Part shown: positions 1 through 10,693 of the stretch, one piece after another
Layout: every line of letters begins with the position of its first letter
Numbering within the stretch: the stretch's first letter is position 1
Assembly: GCA_005880805.1 (NCBI GenBank)
Contig: VBFZ01000129.1
Location: 1 to 25,131, forward strand
Length of the DNA stretch: 25,131 nucleotides
DNA from: Chloroflexota bacterium
GTDB lineage: Bacteria > Chloroflexota > Limnocylindria > Limnocylindrales > CSP1-4
Direction of reading: 5' to 3'
The notes under the pieces: model-generated
Database searches by the model: none
What the model was told of the DNA's origin: nothing
Seen by the model: the letters and a program-made list of their open reading frames with translations, nothing else
Translations under genes and position numbers: made by a program

Positions 1-3363
<3,363 letters not shown>

Positions 3364-3501
3364 GCGCTGCCCTCCGCATGAAAGGCAACAGCGCCTTTCG
3401 CGCGGATGACTCTATCGTTCCCAGCGTTGCCCAAAGCTTGCAGTGTCGTTGTAGTCACAGGTGGAAGGCATCGCAAAACCGATTCAGCGCGGAGGAGATC
3501 C
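3364..3501. promoter_or_regulatory. Divergent intergenic region between kinase and oxidoreductase
   Basis: These 138 bp separate the divergent kinase and Gfo/Idh genes and must hold both promoters. A perfect 7-bp inverted repeat, GAAAGGC/GCCTTTC, sits at 3380-3386 and 3393-3399, 17 bp upstream of the kinase GTG. It could be an operator or a 5' leader hairpin; there is no T-tract. The stretch TATCGTTCCCAGCGTT at 3413-3428 loosely resembles TATCGTCCAGCATT at 13300-13313 in the IclR/FucD promoter region. Ribosome binding sites flank the region on both sides (GGAGGG for the kinase, GGAGGAG at 3491-3497 for the oxidoreductase). I cannot assign -35/-10 boxes with confidence. Confidence 0.4.
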
Positions 3502-4470
3502 ATGCCTGAGCCCGCCCGCGTCCGCTGGGGCATCCTCGCCACCGGTTCGATCAACCAGCGCTTCCTGCTGCACGCACGGGATGCCCCGAACGCGGAGTTC
3601 GTCGCTGTCGGCAGCCGGTCACCGGAGCGGGCGAAGGCGTTTGCCGCTGAGTACGAAATCGGGCGGGCGCACGGCACGTACGAGGAGCTGCTCGCCGATC
3701 CGAGCGTTGAAGCCGTGTACAACTGCACCCCGAATTCGCTCCATCACGAATGGACGATGCGCGCGCTCCGAGCCGGCAAGCACGTGCTGTGCGAAAAGCC
3801 CTACTCGCGCCGCTCGGCCGAGGTCGAGGAGGCGTTCGATTTCGCGTCGTCGGCGGGGCTTTGGCTCATGGAAGGGTTCATGTGGCGCCACACGCCGCAG
3901 ATCCGGCGGTTCATCGAGGTACTGCCGGACCTTGGTCCCCTGCAGGCCATCCGGGCGACGTTCAGCTTCCGGATCGCGAGCGACACCGACGTCCGTCTCG
4001 CGGCGGACCTCGACGGCGGATCGCTGATGGACGTCGGCTGCTACTGCCTGAGCGGGATCCGGGTCGTCGCTGGAGCGGAACCACAGCGCGTCCATGGCGA
4101 GCAGGTCATCGGCGATTCGGGGGTCGACTTGTCCTTCAGCGGGCTGCTGCGCTTCGCAGACGGGCTGACGGCCACGTTCACGGCGGGCTTCCGCTCCGAG
4201 CACGCCTCACTGGAGGCGATTGGCTCGAAGGGGTCGCTGCTCCTGCCCTCGGCGTGGAACGGACGCGCGACCGCGATGTTCCTCGACGGCCGGGAGATCC
4301 CACTCGAGCAGGACGATCCGTATCGGCTCGAGGTCGAGAACCTGAGCGCTGCCATCCGTGGCGAGGCGAAGCCGCTGCTCGGACGAGCCGACGCGCTCGG
4401 CCAGGCGCGGGCGATCGAAGCGCTGTACCAGTCCTCCGACACCGGACACGAGGTCGCGCTCTCCGATTGA
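3502..4470 (+). CDS. Gfo/Idh/MocA family NAD(P)-dependent oxidoreductase
   Basis: Predicted 322-residue soluble dehydrogenase. The N-terminal Rossmann fold begins WGILATGSINQRF, and the family EKP signature appears as HVLCEKPYSR near residue 100. After it comes the C-terminal alpha/beta substrate domain typical of Gfo/Idh/MocA enzymes, including MEGFMWRHTPQ, which recalls the dihydrodiol / D-xylose 1-dehydrogenase branch. The ATG at 3502 is chosen because GGAGGAG lies at 3491-3497; an in-frame upstream start at 3406 would add residues that do not fit the family. It is divergent from the kinase and convergent with the sugar-acid operon that ends at 4525. In this context a sugar 1-dehydrogenase or cyclitol/sugar-acid dehydrogenase role is plausible, but the substrate cannot be read from sequence. 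Length and motifs are normal, with no sign of damage. Confidence 0.88.
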   Translation: MPEPARVRWGILATGSINQRFLLHARDAPNAEFVAVGSRSPERAKAFAAEYEIGRAHGTYEELLADPSVEAVYNCTPNSLHHEWTMRALRAGKHVLCEKPYSRRSAEVEEAFDFASSAGLWLMEGFMWRHTPQIRRFIEVLPDLGPLQAIRATFSFRIASDTDVRLAADLDGGSLMDVGCYCLSGIRVVAGAEPQRVHGEQVIGDSGVDLSFSGLLRFADGLTATFTAGFRSEHASLEAIGSKGSLLLPSAWNGRATAMFLDGREIPLEQDDPYRLEVENLSAAIRGEAKPLLGRADALGQARAIEALYQSSDTGHEVALSD

Positions 4471-4524
4471 GCCGGGCTCGGTGCCGAACGCTCGAATAGC
4501 CCCAGGGTCTTGGCCGAAATTCCT

Positions 4525-5673
4525 TCAGCCGTTCGGGCTGATGTCTGGAAAGGCCACCCCGTTTGCCTCGGCGAGCTCGACCAGGGAGGCGTGGTGTTGT
4601 GCGTCGATGGTGATACCGCGCGCGTCGGAACGCCGCTCGGCCTCGGCCTCGGGTTCGCCCGGGATCAGCACGCGACCCGGCGCGTCGGGCACCGTGTCCG
4701 CTGCCACCAGCTGATCCAGGAGGCGCTCAAGCCGCTGCTCGAACGCGCCCGGCTCCTCGAATGCCGCTGGATCGATGACCCAGAAGGCATGACCGAGGTC
4801 AGACGGGGCCTCCGGCCTGAACAGTCCGATGATGTTCGGGCCGAACGTCGCGTCGCCGAGCACGCCGCTCAGGATGTCGACGGCGAGCGACAGGCCATAG
4901 CCCTTGTAGCCGGCCGTCTCCTCGAGCCCCCCGAGTGGCAGCAGGGCACCGGCCTGGGCTTCGTCGGGGGTCGTCGCCGGTCGACCGTCTGCGCCGATCG
5001 CCCAGCCGACGGGCAGACTCTCGCCACGCCGCTTGGCGACCTCGATGCGGCCGACCGGGACGGTCGAGGTCGCCATGTCGAGACAGAATGCGCCGAAATG
5101 GCCGGCCGGGGCGGCAATGGCGATCGGGTTGGTCCCAAGGAGCGCCCGCAGAGCGCGCGTCGGCGCCACGAGTGGCGAGGCGTTGGTGACCGAGAAGCCG
5201 ATCATTCCCGCCTCCGCTGCGCGCAGCGCGTACCAGCCGGCGATCCCGTAGTGATTGGAGTTGTGGACGATCGCCGTGGCCGAGCCGGTCGACCGCGCGC
5301 GCTCGATGGCCCAGTCGATGGCGAACCGTGACGCGTGGTGGCCCCACCCGTTGTTCGCGTCGATCCGGGCGAGCGCCGCGCGCTCGCGGTCCACCCGTGG
5401 GCGTGCGGCGGGATCCATGACGCCGGCCTCGACAAGGGCCACGTAGCTCGGCAGGCGGGCAGTGCCGTGCGAGGCGATGCCTCTCCGGTCGGCCGACACG
5501 AGGATCTCGGCGACGTCCGCCGCGATATCGCCTGGCGTTCCGATCTTTTCGAGGAGCGCCACCGTCCATGCCCTGAGGAGGGGAGCCTGGACGGTGACGC
5601 CCTCGGTGGGATCGGCGTAGACAGGCAGTTTTTCCGACTCCTCAGGTCGAGGCCACGGCGGCCTCGAGCCCAT
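4525..5673 (-). CDS. Ldh_2 family malate/L-lactate-type dehydrogenase
   Basis: Member of the Ldh_2 family (malate/L-lactate/ureidoglycolate dehydrogenases, distinct from classical LDH), which use NAD(P) to oxidise 2-hydroxy acids. Signatures are ADRRGIASHGTARLP near the N-terminus, NNGWGHHASR, the catalytic-His region NSNHYGIAGWY, LLGTNPIAIAAP, FCLDMATS and GYKGYGLSLAVDILSG. It is the last gene of an operon with the FAH hydrolase and SDR, so oxidation of L-lactate released from fucose breakdown is the attractive role; this is inferred. The start is uncertain. The ATG at 5673 overlaps the SDR by 32 nt and gives an N-terminus about 25 residues longer than relatives such as AllD. A CTG at 5628 lies 9 nt after GAGGAG and matches the family N-terminus better. 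No ATG, GTG or TTG in this frame lies between those positions and 5562. Confidence 0.88.
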   Translation of the reverse strand: MGSRPPWPRPEESEKLPVYADPTEGVTVQAPLLRAWTVALLEKIGTPGDIAADVAEILVSADRRGIASHGTARLPSYVALVEAGVMDPAARPRVDRERAALARIDANNGWGHHASRFAIDWAIERARSTGSATAIVHNSNHYGIAGWYALRAAEAGMIGFSVTNASPLVAPTRALRALLGTNPIAIAAPAGHFGAFCLDMATSTVPVGRIEVAKRRGESLPVGWAIGADGRPATTPDEAQAGALLPLGGLEETAGYKGYGLSLAVDILSGVLGDATFGPNIIGLFRPEAPSDLGHAFWVIDPAAFEEPGAFEQRLERLLDQLVAADTVPDAPGRVLIPGEPEAEAERRSDARGITIDAQHHASLVELAEANGVAFPDISPNG

Positions 5674-6646
5674 GCGTCTCGGGATCCAGATCGTCCTGCG
5701 CAAGACGCGACCGGAAGACCTCGACGGTCTGGCGAACGGCCTCCCGCATCGGCGTGACCGGCACGTCGCCCAGCACGTCCAGGCCTGCATCGTCGATGAC
5801 CTCGGGAAACGGCAACGGCTGGGGCTCGAATGTGACGAGGCCGCGTGCCTCTGGAACGGCATCCTCGATCGCGGACACGAGCTCATCCATCCGGGTCAGC
5901 GACCCACCCAGGTTGAACACCTGCGCGCCTTCGAGCCCGCTCCGGCTCGCCACGATCAGCGTGCGTGCGACGTCGCCCGCGTACTGGAGAACGGTCCTGC
6001 CGCCGAAGGCGATGCGGTACGGGCGTCCCACGACTGCGGCGAGGATGGCCTTGGTCGGCCCGCTTGTCATGCCCTGATCGCGCCCGGGCCCGTAGACGAC
6101 CATCGGCCGGATGCCGATCGTCGAGAGTTTGTTGTCGAGCCAGTAGACGCGGGCGTTGCCTTCGTTGGCGAGCTTGTAGACCCCGTAGTGGGTGGCCGGG
6201 TGGGCGGCGGCGTCGACGTGCAGCACGCCGTCGCTGCCATCCGCGTCCGCCGCGTCGAACATGCCCATCGAGCTCGTGTAGACGACCCGCTCGATGCGGT
6301 CGCGCCGCCGGCACGCCGCCTCGAAGATATTCACGGTGCCGACCACGTTGACCTCGGCACCGAGGGGCGGATTGGCGCGCGCGAAGGGGACCTGCAGCGC
6401 GGCGAGATGGATGAGGTTCGTGATCTCGTGTTCGTCGAGCGCCCGCTCGACCGACCCGAGATCGGTGATGTCGCCCTGGACGAACGTGATTCGCTCGCTC
6501 ATGATCAGGCGCAGCCGCTTCCGGTCACCGGCCAGGTCGAACGCGACGACGGGCGACTGCTCGCGCACCAGGGTCCTGACCGTCCACGCCCCGATGCAGC
6601 CGAGAGCGCCGGTCACGAGGAACCGTTCGCGAGCTGCCGGGCTCAC
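5642..6646 (-). CDS. Extended SDR (NAD-dependent epimerase/dehydratase family)
   Basis: Predicted 334-residue extended short-chain dehydrogenase/reductase. The nucleotide-binding motif is GALGCIG (residues 13-19) and the active site is YGVYK (Tyr154, Lys158), preceded by the serine-rich strand VVYTSSMGMF. IRPMVVYGPGRDQG is typical of sugar-nucleotide epimerases and of related sugar-acid dehydrogenases such as uronate or erythronate dehydrogenase. The GTG at 6646 is preferred because it overlaps the upstream FAH stop as GTGA and has GGAG five bases upstream; an ATG at 6664 lacks a ribosome site. Sitting between a diketo-acid hydrolase and an Ldh_2 enzyme, it is the best local candidate for 2-keto-3-deoxy-L-fuconate 4-dehydrogenase, although characterised enzymes for that step are usually classical SDRs. 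The fold is certain; the substrate is inferred. Confidence 0.85.
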   Translation of the reverse strand: MSPAARERFLVTGALGCIGAWTVRTLVREQSPVVAFDLAGDRKRLRLIMSERITFVQGDITDLGSVERALDEHEITNLIHLAALQVPFARANPPLGAEVNVVGTVNIFEAACRRRDRIERVVYTSSMGMFDAADADGSDGVLHVDAAAHPATHYGVYKLANEGNARVYWLDNKLSTIGIRPMVVYGPGRDQGMTSGPTKAILAAVVGRPYRIAFGGRTVLQYAGDVARTLIVASRSGLEGAQVFNLGGSLTRMDELVSAIEDAVPEARGLVTFEPQPLPFPEVIDDAGLDVLGDVPVTPMREAVRQTVEVFRSRLAQDDLDPETHGLEAAVAST

Positions 6647-7518
6647 GTGCTCTCCAGGCTGCATCGGTTGACCAGCCGGCCGATGCGCTCAATCTCGACG
6701 ACGACCTCATCGCCCGGGGCCAGCCAGACGGGCGGCTTTCGGAAGGCGCCGACGCCTGCCGGCGTTCCCGTGGCGATCACATCACCCGGCTCGAGGGTGA
6801 ACGCCTGCGAGCAGTGGCTGACAATATCGGCCACTCCGAAGTAGAGATCCGACGTGCGTGCGGCCTGGCGCACCTCGCCGTTGACGGTGCACCCGATCGC
6901 GAGGTCTCCTGCGTCGCCGAGCTCGTCGGTCGTGACGAGGACGGGCCCCATCGGGCAGAACGTGTCGAGCGACTTGCTGCGGGTCCACTGCCCGTCCACG
7001 AATTGCAGGTCGCGTGCACTGACGTCGTTGAGGCACGTGTAGCCGAGGACGGCGTCGAGCGCCTGCTCCCTCGTCAGCCGGCGGGCCCTCCGTCCGATCA
7101 CGACCCCGAGCTCGGCTTCGTAGTCGACCTGTGTCGTCAGCGCCGGGTCCCAGCAGATCGAGTCCCCCGGACCGATGACCGAGGTCGGGAACTTGGCAAA
7201 AATCAGAGGCGCGGTCGGCGGCTCGGCCCCTTCCTCGGTGGCATGCTCGCGATAATTGCGCCCGATCGCGACCACCTTTCGTGGCCTCGGAACAGGGGCC
7301 AGCAGCTGCAGCTCCTCGAGGGGGCGGCCATCACGCCGGAAACGCTCCTCAGACGCGCGCTCGCGCAAAGCGTCCAACGCTCGCTGCCCGCCCGCGAGCA
7401 GCTCCACGATCGTCCTGGGGCCGCCCGGGGCGAGATCGGCTGCGGGGAGGGCGCGGTCCCCAACGACCACGGCCAGACGCTCGTCGCCACCACTCTCTCG
7501 ATACGAGCAGAGTCGCAT
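6643..7518 (-). CDS. FAH-family hydrolase, likely 2,4-diketo-3-deoxy-L-fuconate hydrolase
   Basis: Predicted 291-residue fumarylacetoacetate hydrolase (FAH) family enzyme. Visible features are IGRNYREH (His92), the metal ligands Glu134/Glu136 in VDYEAELGVVIG and Asp165 in NDVSARDLQ, KSLDTFCPMGP, and the C-terminal GDVIATGTPAGVG. This is the pattern of acylpyruvate hydrolases and of the diketo-deoxy-fuconate/rhamnonate hydrolases that release pyruvate and L-lactate. The ATG at 7518 is chosen because GGGGAGG lies just upstream; an upstream in-frame codon at 7608 would overlap the divergent promoter and add a non-conserved tail. It is the first gene of the operon FAH-SDR-Ldh_2, read divergently from the aldehyde oxidoreductase operon. 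A general fumarylpyruvate-type hydrolase is the main alternative. The substrate is inferred from the neighbouring L-fuconate dehydratase and lactonase. Confidence 0.82.
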   Translation of the reverse strand: MRLCSYRESGGDERLAVVVGDRALPAADLAPGGPRTIVELLAGGQRALDALRERASEERFRRDGRPLEELQLLAPVPRPRKVVAIGRNYREHATEEGAEPPTAPLIFAKFPTSVIGPGDSICWDPALTTQVDYEAELGVVIGRRARRLTREQALDAVLGYTCLNDVSARDLQFVDGQWTRSKSLDTFCPMGPVLVTTDELGDAGDLAIGCTVNGEVRQAARTSDLYFGVADIVSHCSQAFTLEPGDVIATGTPAGVGAFRKPPVWLAPGDEVVVEIERIGRLVNRCSLEST

Positions 7519-7627
7519 CCGCCTCCCCGTCGGCCGGCACCGACTGTTCAGAATGCTGGCTACCGAACGACGTGTTGAACGGTACGCTACGGCCCATGCA
7601 GGCGTCAATCGGCGGGAAGGGGGCCGA
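7519..7627. promoter_or_regulatory. Divergent promoter region with candidate IclR operator
   Basis: These 109 bp separate the minus-strand FAH operon from the plus-strand oxidoreductase operon. They contain ACTGTTCAG (7543-7551) running into CAGAATGCTGG (7549-7559). The 9-mer recurs in the same orientation at 13282-13290, and the 11-mer recurs inverted as CCAGCATTCTG at 13306-13316, in the IclR/FucD divergent region. A second weak inverted repeat, TACCG-N14-CGGTA, lies at 7561-7584. The shared motifs make this a candidate binding site for the locally encoded IclR regulator. A purine-rich ribosome site (GGGAAGGGGG) precedes the ATG at 7628. Confidence 0.5.
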
Positions 7628-9583
7628 ATGAAGGATGCCGGCCGGCCTGCGCGCCTCTTGCGGGTGGACCTGTCAAGTGGCGCGATCCAGGTCGAGGAGC
7701 TCGAGGATCTCGACCTGCGCCTCTATGCTGGCGGCTCGCTGCTGGCCACGCGGCTGCTCCTTGCGGAAACCACGCCCGGGCTCGACCCGTTCGACCCGGC
7801 GGCGCTCCTGGTGGTTGCCTCGAGCGCCGTCGCCGGCCATCGCGCCCCGGCCCTGCCGCGCTTCGCGGTCGCGGGCAAGTCACCCCTCACTGGTGGAATC
7901 GGCGAGGCCCGCGCGGAGGGCCCATTTGGGGTTGCCCTCAAGGAGGCCTCTTTTACCGCGATCGTTGCGTCCGGTCGCGCGGAGGAGCCGGTTGTCCTGA
8001 CCCTCGTCGAAGGGAAGCCCGCGCTCGTTCCCGCCCGCGACTTGTGGGGACTCGACACATCGGAGGTCGTCGATGCGCTCGAGGCGCGCCTGGGGCGCGG
8101 CTGCCACGTCGCCGCGATCGGGCCGGCCGGCGAGAGCCTCGTCCGCCACGCCAGCGTCGTCTCCGATCGCTCCTTTGCCGCCGCCCGGATGGGCCTGGGC
8201 GCCGTGATGGGCAGCAAGCACCTGAAAGCTATCGCCATCGCGGGGAGGCAAGCTCCCACCGATGGGACCGATGGCGTCGCCGATCGCGACCGGCTGCAGC
8301 GCCTGACCGCGCGCTACCGGGACCAGGTTGAGGTCAACCCCGTCACACGATGGCAGCGGCGGCCCCCGGGGTTTGGGGCGTGGATCGGCGGCGCGAGCCC
8401 GGGGACGTACGCCGTCGAGAACTTTCGGACCGCCCGTTCGGGCGCAGCGCGCGCCTGGTCGAGCGACGAATTCCTGCGGCTCATGGCGTGGGGCAGCGAC
8501 GGCTGCCCGGGCTGCCTGAGCGACTGCATCAAGGGCTTCGCCCCGAGCACCGATGCCGAGGTCCGCGCCCGCGTGATGGATCGGCGGGAGGGCGGCCTGC
8601 ACCAGGAAGCCGTCGTCGCTCTGGGCTCCAACCTCGGCCTCGTGGGGCTCGCTGACGTCCTCGCCCTGAACGACCGGTGCCTTCGACTCGGCCTCGATCC
8701 CGTGTCGCTCGGCTTCACGCTGAGCTTCGTGATGGAGTGCCGCGAGCACGATCTCGTCTCCGCCGCGGACCTTGGAGGGCTCGACCTGCGCTTCGGCGCG
8801 CGTGCAGAAGTCGGCGCGCTCATCGAGCAGATCGCCTCCCGCTCGGGGCCGGGCGAATGGCTTGCCGAGGGCGCCGCTCGCGCCGTCCAGCATGTCGGCC
8901 CGCGAAGCGAACCCTTTGCCCTCACGGCCAAGGGCCTGGAGATGACGGCGTTCGATCCGCGCGCGCAGGCGGGGCTCGCCCTTGGCTTCGCGACCGCCCC
9001 ATTCGGTCCACGCTACGACGTCGCCGAGCACGACGCCGACTACGACGACACCCATCCGTCCTGGCCGCACAGCCTGGAGCTGTCGCGAACACTCGGGATC
9101 CACGAGCTGCTGCCGGCGACGGCCCAGACCGCCGAGAAGACGCGCATGTTCGCGGCGCTCGCGGAGTTCTGGAGCGCCCTGGACGCGCTGCTCGTCTGCC
9201 CGTATGCCAGCGCGCCAGTCCGGATTCTCTCGCTCGACGACGTCGCCGAGCTGGTCGCCGCGGTGACGGGCTGGGAGACGAGCGGCTACGAAGTGATGCA
9301 GTGGGGCGCCCGGAGGCTGCAGCTGATGCGCATCTACAACCTGCGCGAGGGCCTGACCGCGGCCGACGACCGCCTCCCGGGCCGATTCTTCGACGAGCCG
9401 ATCGACGCCGGCCCGCTGGCGGGCACGAGGCTTGACCGCGAAGCGTTCGCGGCGATGATCGCGACGTACTACGAGCTGATGGGCTGGGATCCGGCCGGTG
9501 TCCCGACGCCGGCAATCCGCCTCGCGCACCATCTCGAGTGGACGCTCGCGCCTCCGGCCCATGGGGCGACGGAGTCGAGATGA
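7628..9583 (+). CDS. Aldehyde:ferredoxin oxidoreductase family protein (tungsten/molybdopterin)
   Basis: Predicted 651-residue AOR-family enzyme. Relatives carry a bis-pterin tungsten (or molybdenum) centre plus a [4Fe-4S] cluster and oxidise aldehydes to acids with ferredoxin. The N-terminus RLLRVDLSSG...YAGGSLLATRLLL is canonical. Cluster cysteines are C293-x2-C296-x3-C300 (CPGCLSDC) and C524 (LLVCPYA). GEWLAEGAARAV and FALTAKGLEMTAFDPRAQ match the central domain. The usual histidine-containing stretch after the GYATA-like segment is replaced by APFGPRYDVAEHD, so it belongs to a divergent AOR subfamily. The ATG at 7628 has a strong purine-rich leader and fits the family start. It heads an operon with an aldo/keto reductase and a lactonase, so its aldehyde may be L-lactaldehyde, glyceraldehyde or a sugar; I cannot tell which. 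Cofactor biosynthesis and ferredoxin genes are not nearby. Confidence 0.88.
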   Translation: MKDAGRPARLLRVDLSSGAIQVEELEDLDLRLYAGGSLLATRLLLAETTPGLDPFDPAALLVVASSAVAGHRAPALPRFAVAGKSPLTGGIGEARAEGPFGVALKEASFTAIVASGRAEEPVVLTLVEGKPALVPARDLWGLDTSEVVDALEARLGRGCHVAAIGPAGESLVRHASVVSDRSFAAARMGLGAVMGSKHLKAIAIAGRQAPTDGTDGVADRDRLQRLTARYRDQVEVNPVTRWQRRPPGFGAWIGGASPGTYAVENFRTARSGAARAWSSDEFLRLMAWGSDGCPGCLSDCIKGFAPSTDAEVRARVMDRREGGLHQEAVVALGSNLGLVGLADVLALNDRCLRLGLDPVSLGFTLSFVMECREHDLVSAADLGGLDLRFGARAEVGALIEQIASRSGPGEWLAEGAARAVQHVGPRSEPFALTAKGLEMTAFDPRAQAGLALGFATAPFGPRYDVAEHDADYDDTHPSWPHSLELSRTLGIHELLPATAQTAEKTRMFAALAEFWSALDALLVCPYASAPVRILSLDDVAELVAAVTGWETSGYEVMQWGARRLQLMRIYNLREGLTAADDRLPGRFFDEPIDAGPLAGTRLDREAFAAMIATYYELMGWDPAGVPTPAIRLAHHLEWTLAPPAHGATESR

Positions 9584-9595
9584 CCGGAGGGACCC

Positions 9596-10693
9596 GTGGC
9601 CTTTGACGAGGTGGCCTTCGACGCACAGGAGCGCGTTCCTCTCGGCCGGACGAACGTGGCGGTCACACGGCTGGGATTCGGGACCGCGGAGATCGGCGGG
9701 CTGTATCACGCCGTTCCCGACAAGGACGCCGAGGAGGTGCTGGAGCACGCGTGGTCGACCGGCGTCCGCTACTTCGACACAGCACCGCTGTACGGCTACG
9801 GCAACGCGGAGCGCCGACTCGGCGCGATGCTGCGGGACAAGCCGCGCGACGACTTCGTCGTCTCGACGAAGGTCGGCCGGCTGCTCCTACCCGTCGGCGA
9901 CATCCCGGCCGACGCCGACGTCGACCGCCAGCAGCGCGACGGCGTCGAGGATGCCTTCTACGAGGGGACTCCGCCCGTCCGGCCGGTCTTCGACTACAGC
10001 TACGACGGCGTGCTGCGTTCCGTGGAGGAGAGCCTGGGGCGGCTGGGCCTCGATCGCGTCGACATCCTGTACATCCACGATCCCGACGACCACTGGGAGG
10101 CGGCGATCTCCGGCGCGTACCCGGCGCTCCGCAGGCTCCGCGATGAGGGCGTGGTTCGCGCGATCGGCGCGGGGATGAACCAGTGGGAGATGCTCACCCG
10201 GTTCGCGCGTGAAGGCGACTTCGACGCCTTCATGGTGGCCGGGCGGTACACGCTGCTCGACCACGGTGCGCTCGCGGAGCTGGTGCCAGCCTGCCGCGAG
10301 AAGGGCATCGCGATGGTCGCCGTCGGCGTGATGAACAGCGGGATCCTTGCCAACCCGCGACCGGGCGCGACGTTCAACTACGCGCCGGCCGCCGACCACG
10401 TCATCCAGCGTGCCCAGCGGATCGCAGCGGTGTGTGAACGACACGGAATCCCGATTCGCGCGGCAGCCATCCAGTTCCCGCTCGCGCAGCCCGTCGTGGC
10501 GTCGCTGGCCACGGGCGTGCGGACCGTGGAGCACTTCGATGACTACCCGCGCTACATGGCCCTGACGATCCCGGGCGGCTTCTGGGAGGACCTGCGGGCC
10601 GAGGGCCTGATCGATCCAGGGGCACCGGTGCCACCTGCTCCTGGCGGCGCGAGATCGGAGTCGTCAAGCGGGGACGGCACGGCCGGCCGATGA
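9596..10693 (+). CDS. Aldo/keto reductase, probable L-fucose / D-threo-aldose 1-dehydrogenase
   Basis: Predicted 365-residue TIM-barrel aldo/keto reductase. The catalytic tetrad is complete: Asp61 and Tyr66 in FDTAPLYGYG, Lys92 in VSTKVGR and His161 in ILYIHDPDDHW. The opening LGRTNVAVTRLGFGTAEIGG and the overall length match D-threo-aldose 1-dehydrogenases, which oxidise L-fucose or D-arabinose to the lactone with NAD(P). The start is a GTG at 9596, 12 nt after the upstream stop and preceded by GGAGG at 9586-9590. Its stop overlaps the ATG of the lactone hydrolase (ATGA), so the two are translationally coupled, as expected if one makes the other's substrate. A generic AKR on another aldose is possible, but the downstream lactonase and nearby L-fuconate dehydratase support fucose or arabinose. 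Confidence 0.85.
   Translation: MAFDEVAFDAQERVPLGRTNVAVTRLGFGTAEIGGLYHAVPDKDAEEVLEHAWSTGVRYFDTAPLYGYGNAERRLGAMLRDKPRDDFVVSTKVGRLLLPVGDIPADADVDRQQRDGVEDAFYEGTPPVRPVFDYSYDGVLRSVEESLGRLGLDRVDILYIHDPDDHWEAAISGAYPALRRLRDEGVVRAIGAGMNQWEMLTRFAREGDFDAFMVAGRYTLLDHGALAELVPACREKGIAMVAVGVMNSGILANPRPGATFNYAPAADHVIQRAQRIAAVCERHGIPIRAAAIQFPLAQPVVASLATGVRTVEHFDDYPRYMALTIPGGFWEDLRAEGLIDPGAPVPPAPGGARSESSSGDGTAGR

Noticed and set aside
4525..4541. Inverted repeat TCAGCC-GTTCG-GGCTGA as a bidirectional terminator between convergent genes
   Set aside because: It lies inside the last codons of the Ldh_2 gene, is only 6 bp, and has no T-tract on either side. Too weak to list.
7561..7584. TACCG-N14-CGGTA as a sigma-factor promoter or main operator
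   Set aside because: Arms of 5 bp with a 14-bp spacer are too short to stand alone. Noted only as part of the regulatory region.
7880..9748. 622-residue minus-strand open frame opposite the aldehyde oxidoreductase
   Set aside because: It has no recognisable domain and an Arg/Gly/Ala-rich composition. The plus strand carries a complete AOR, so this is an antisense shadow.
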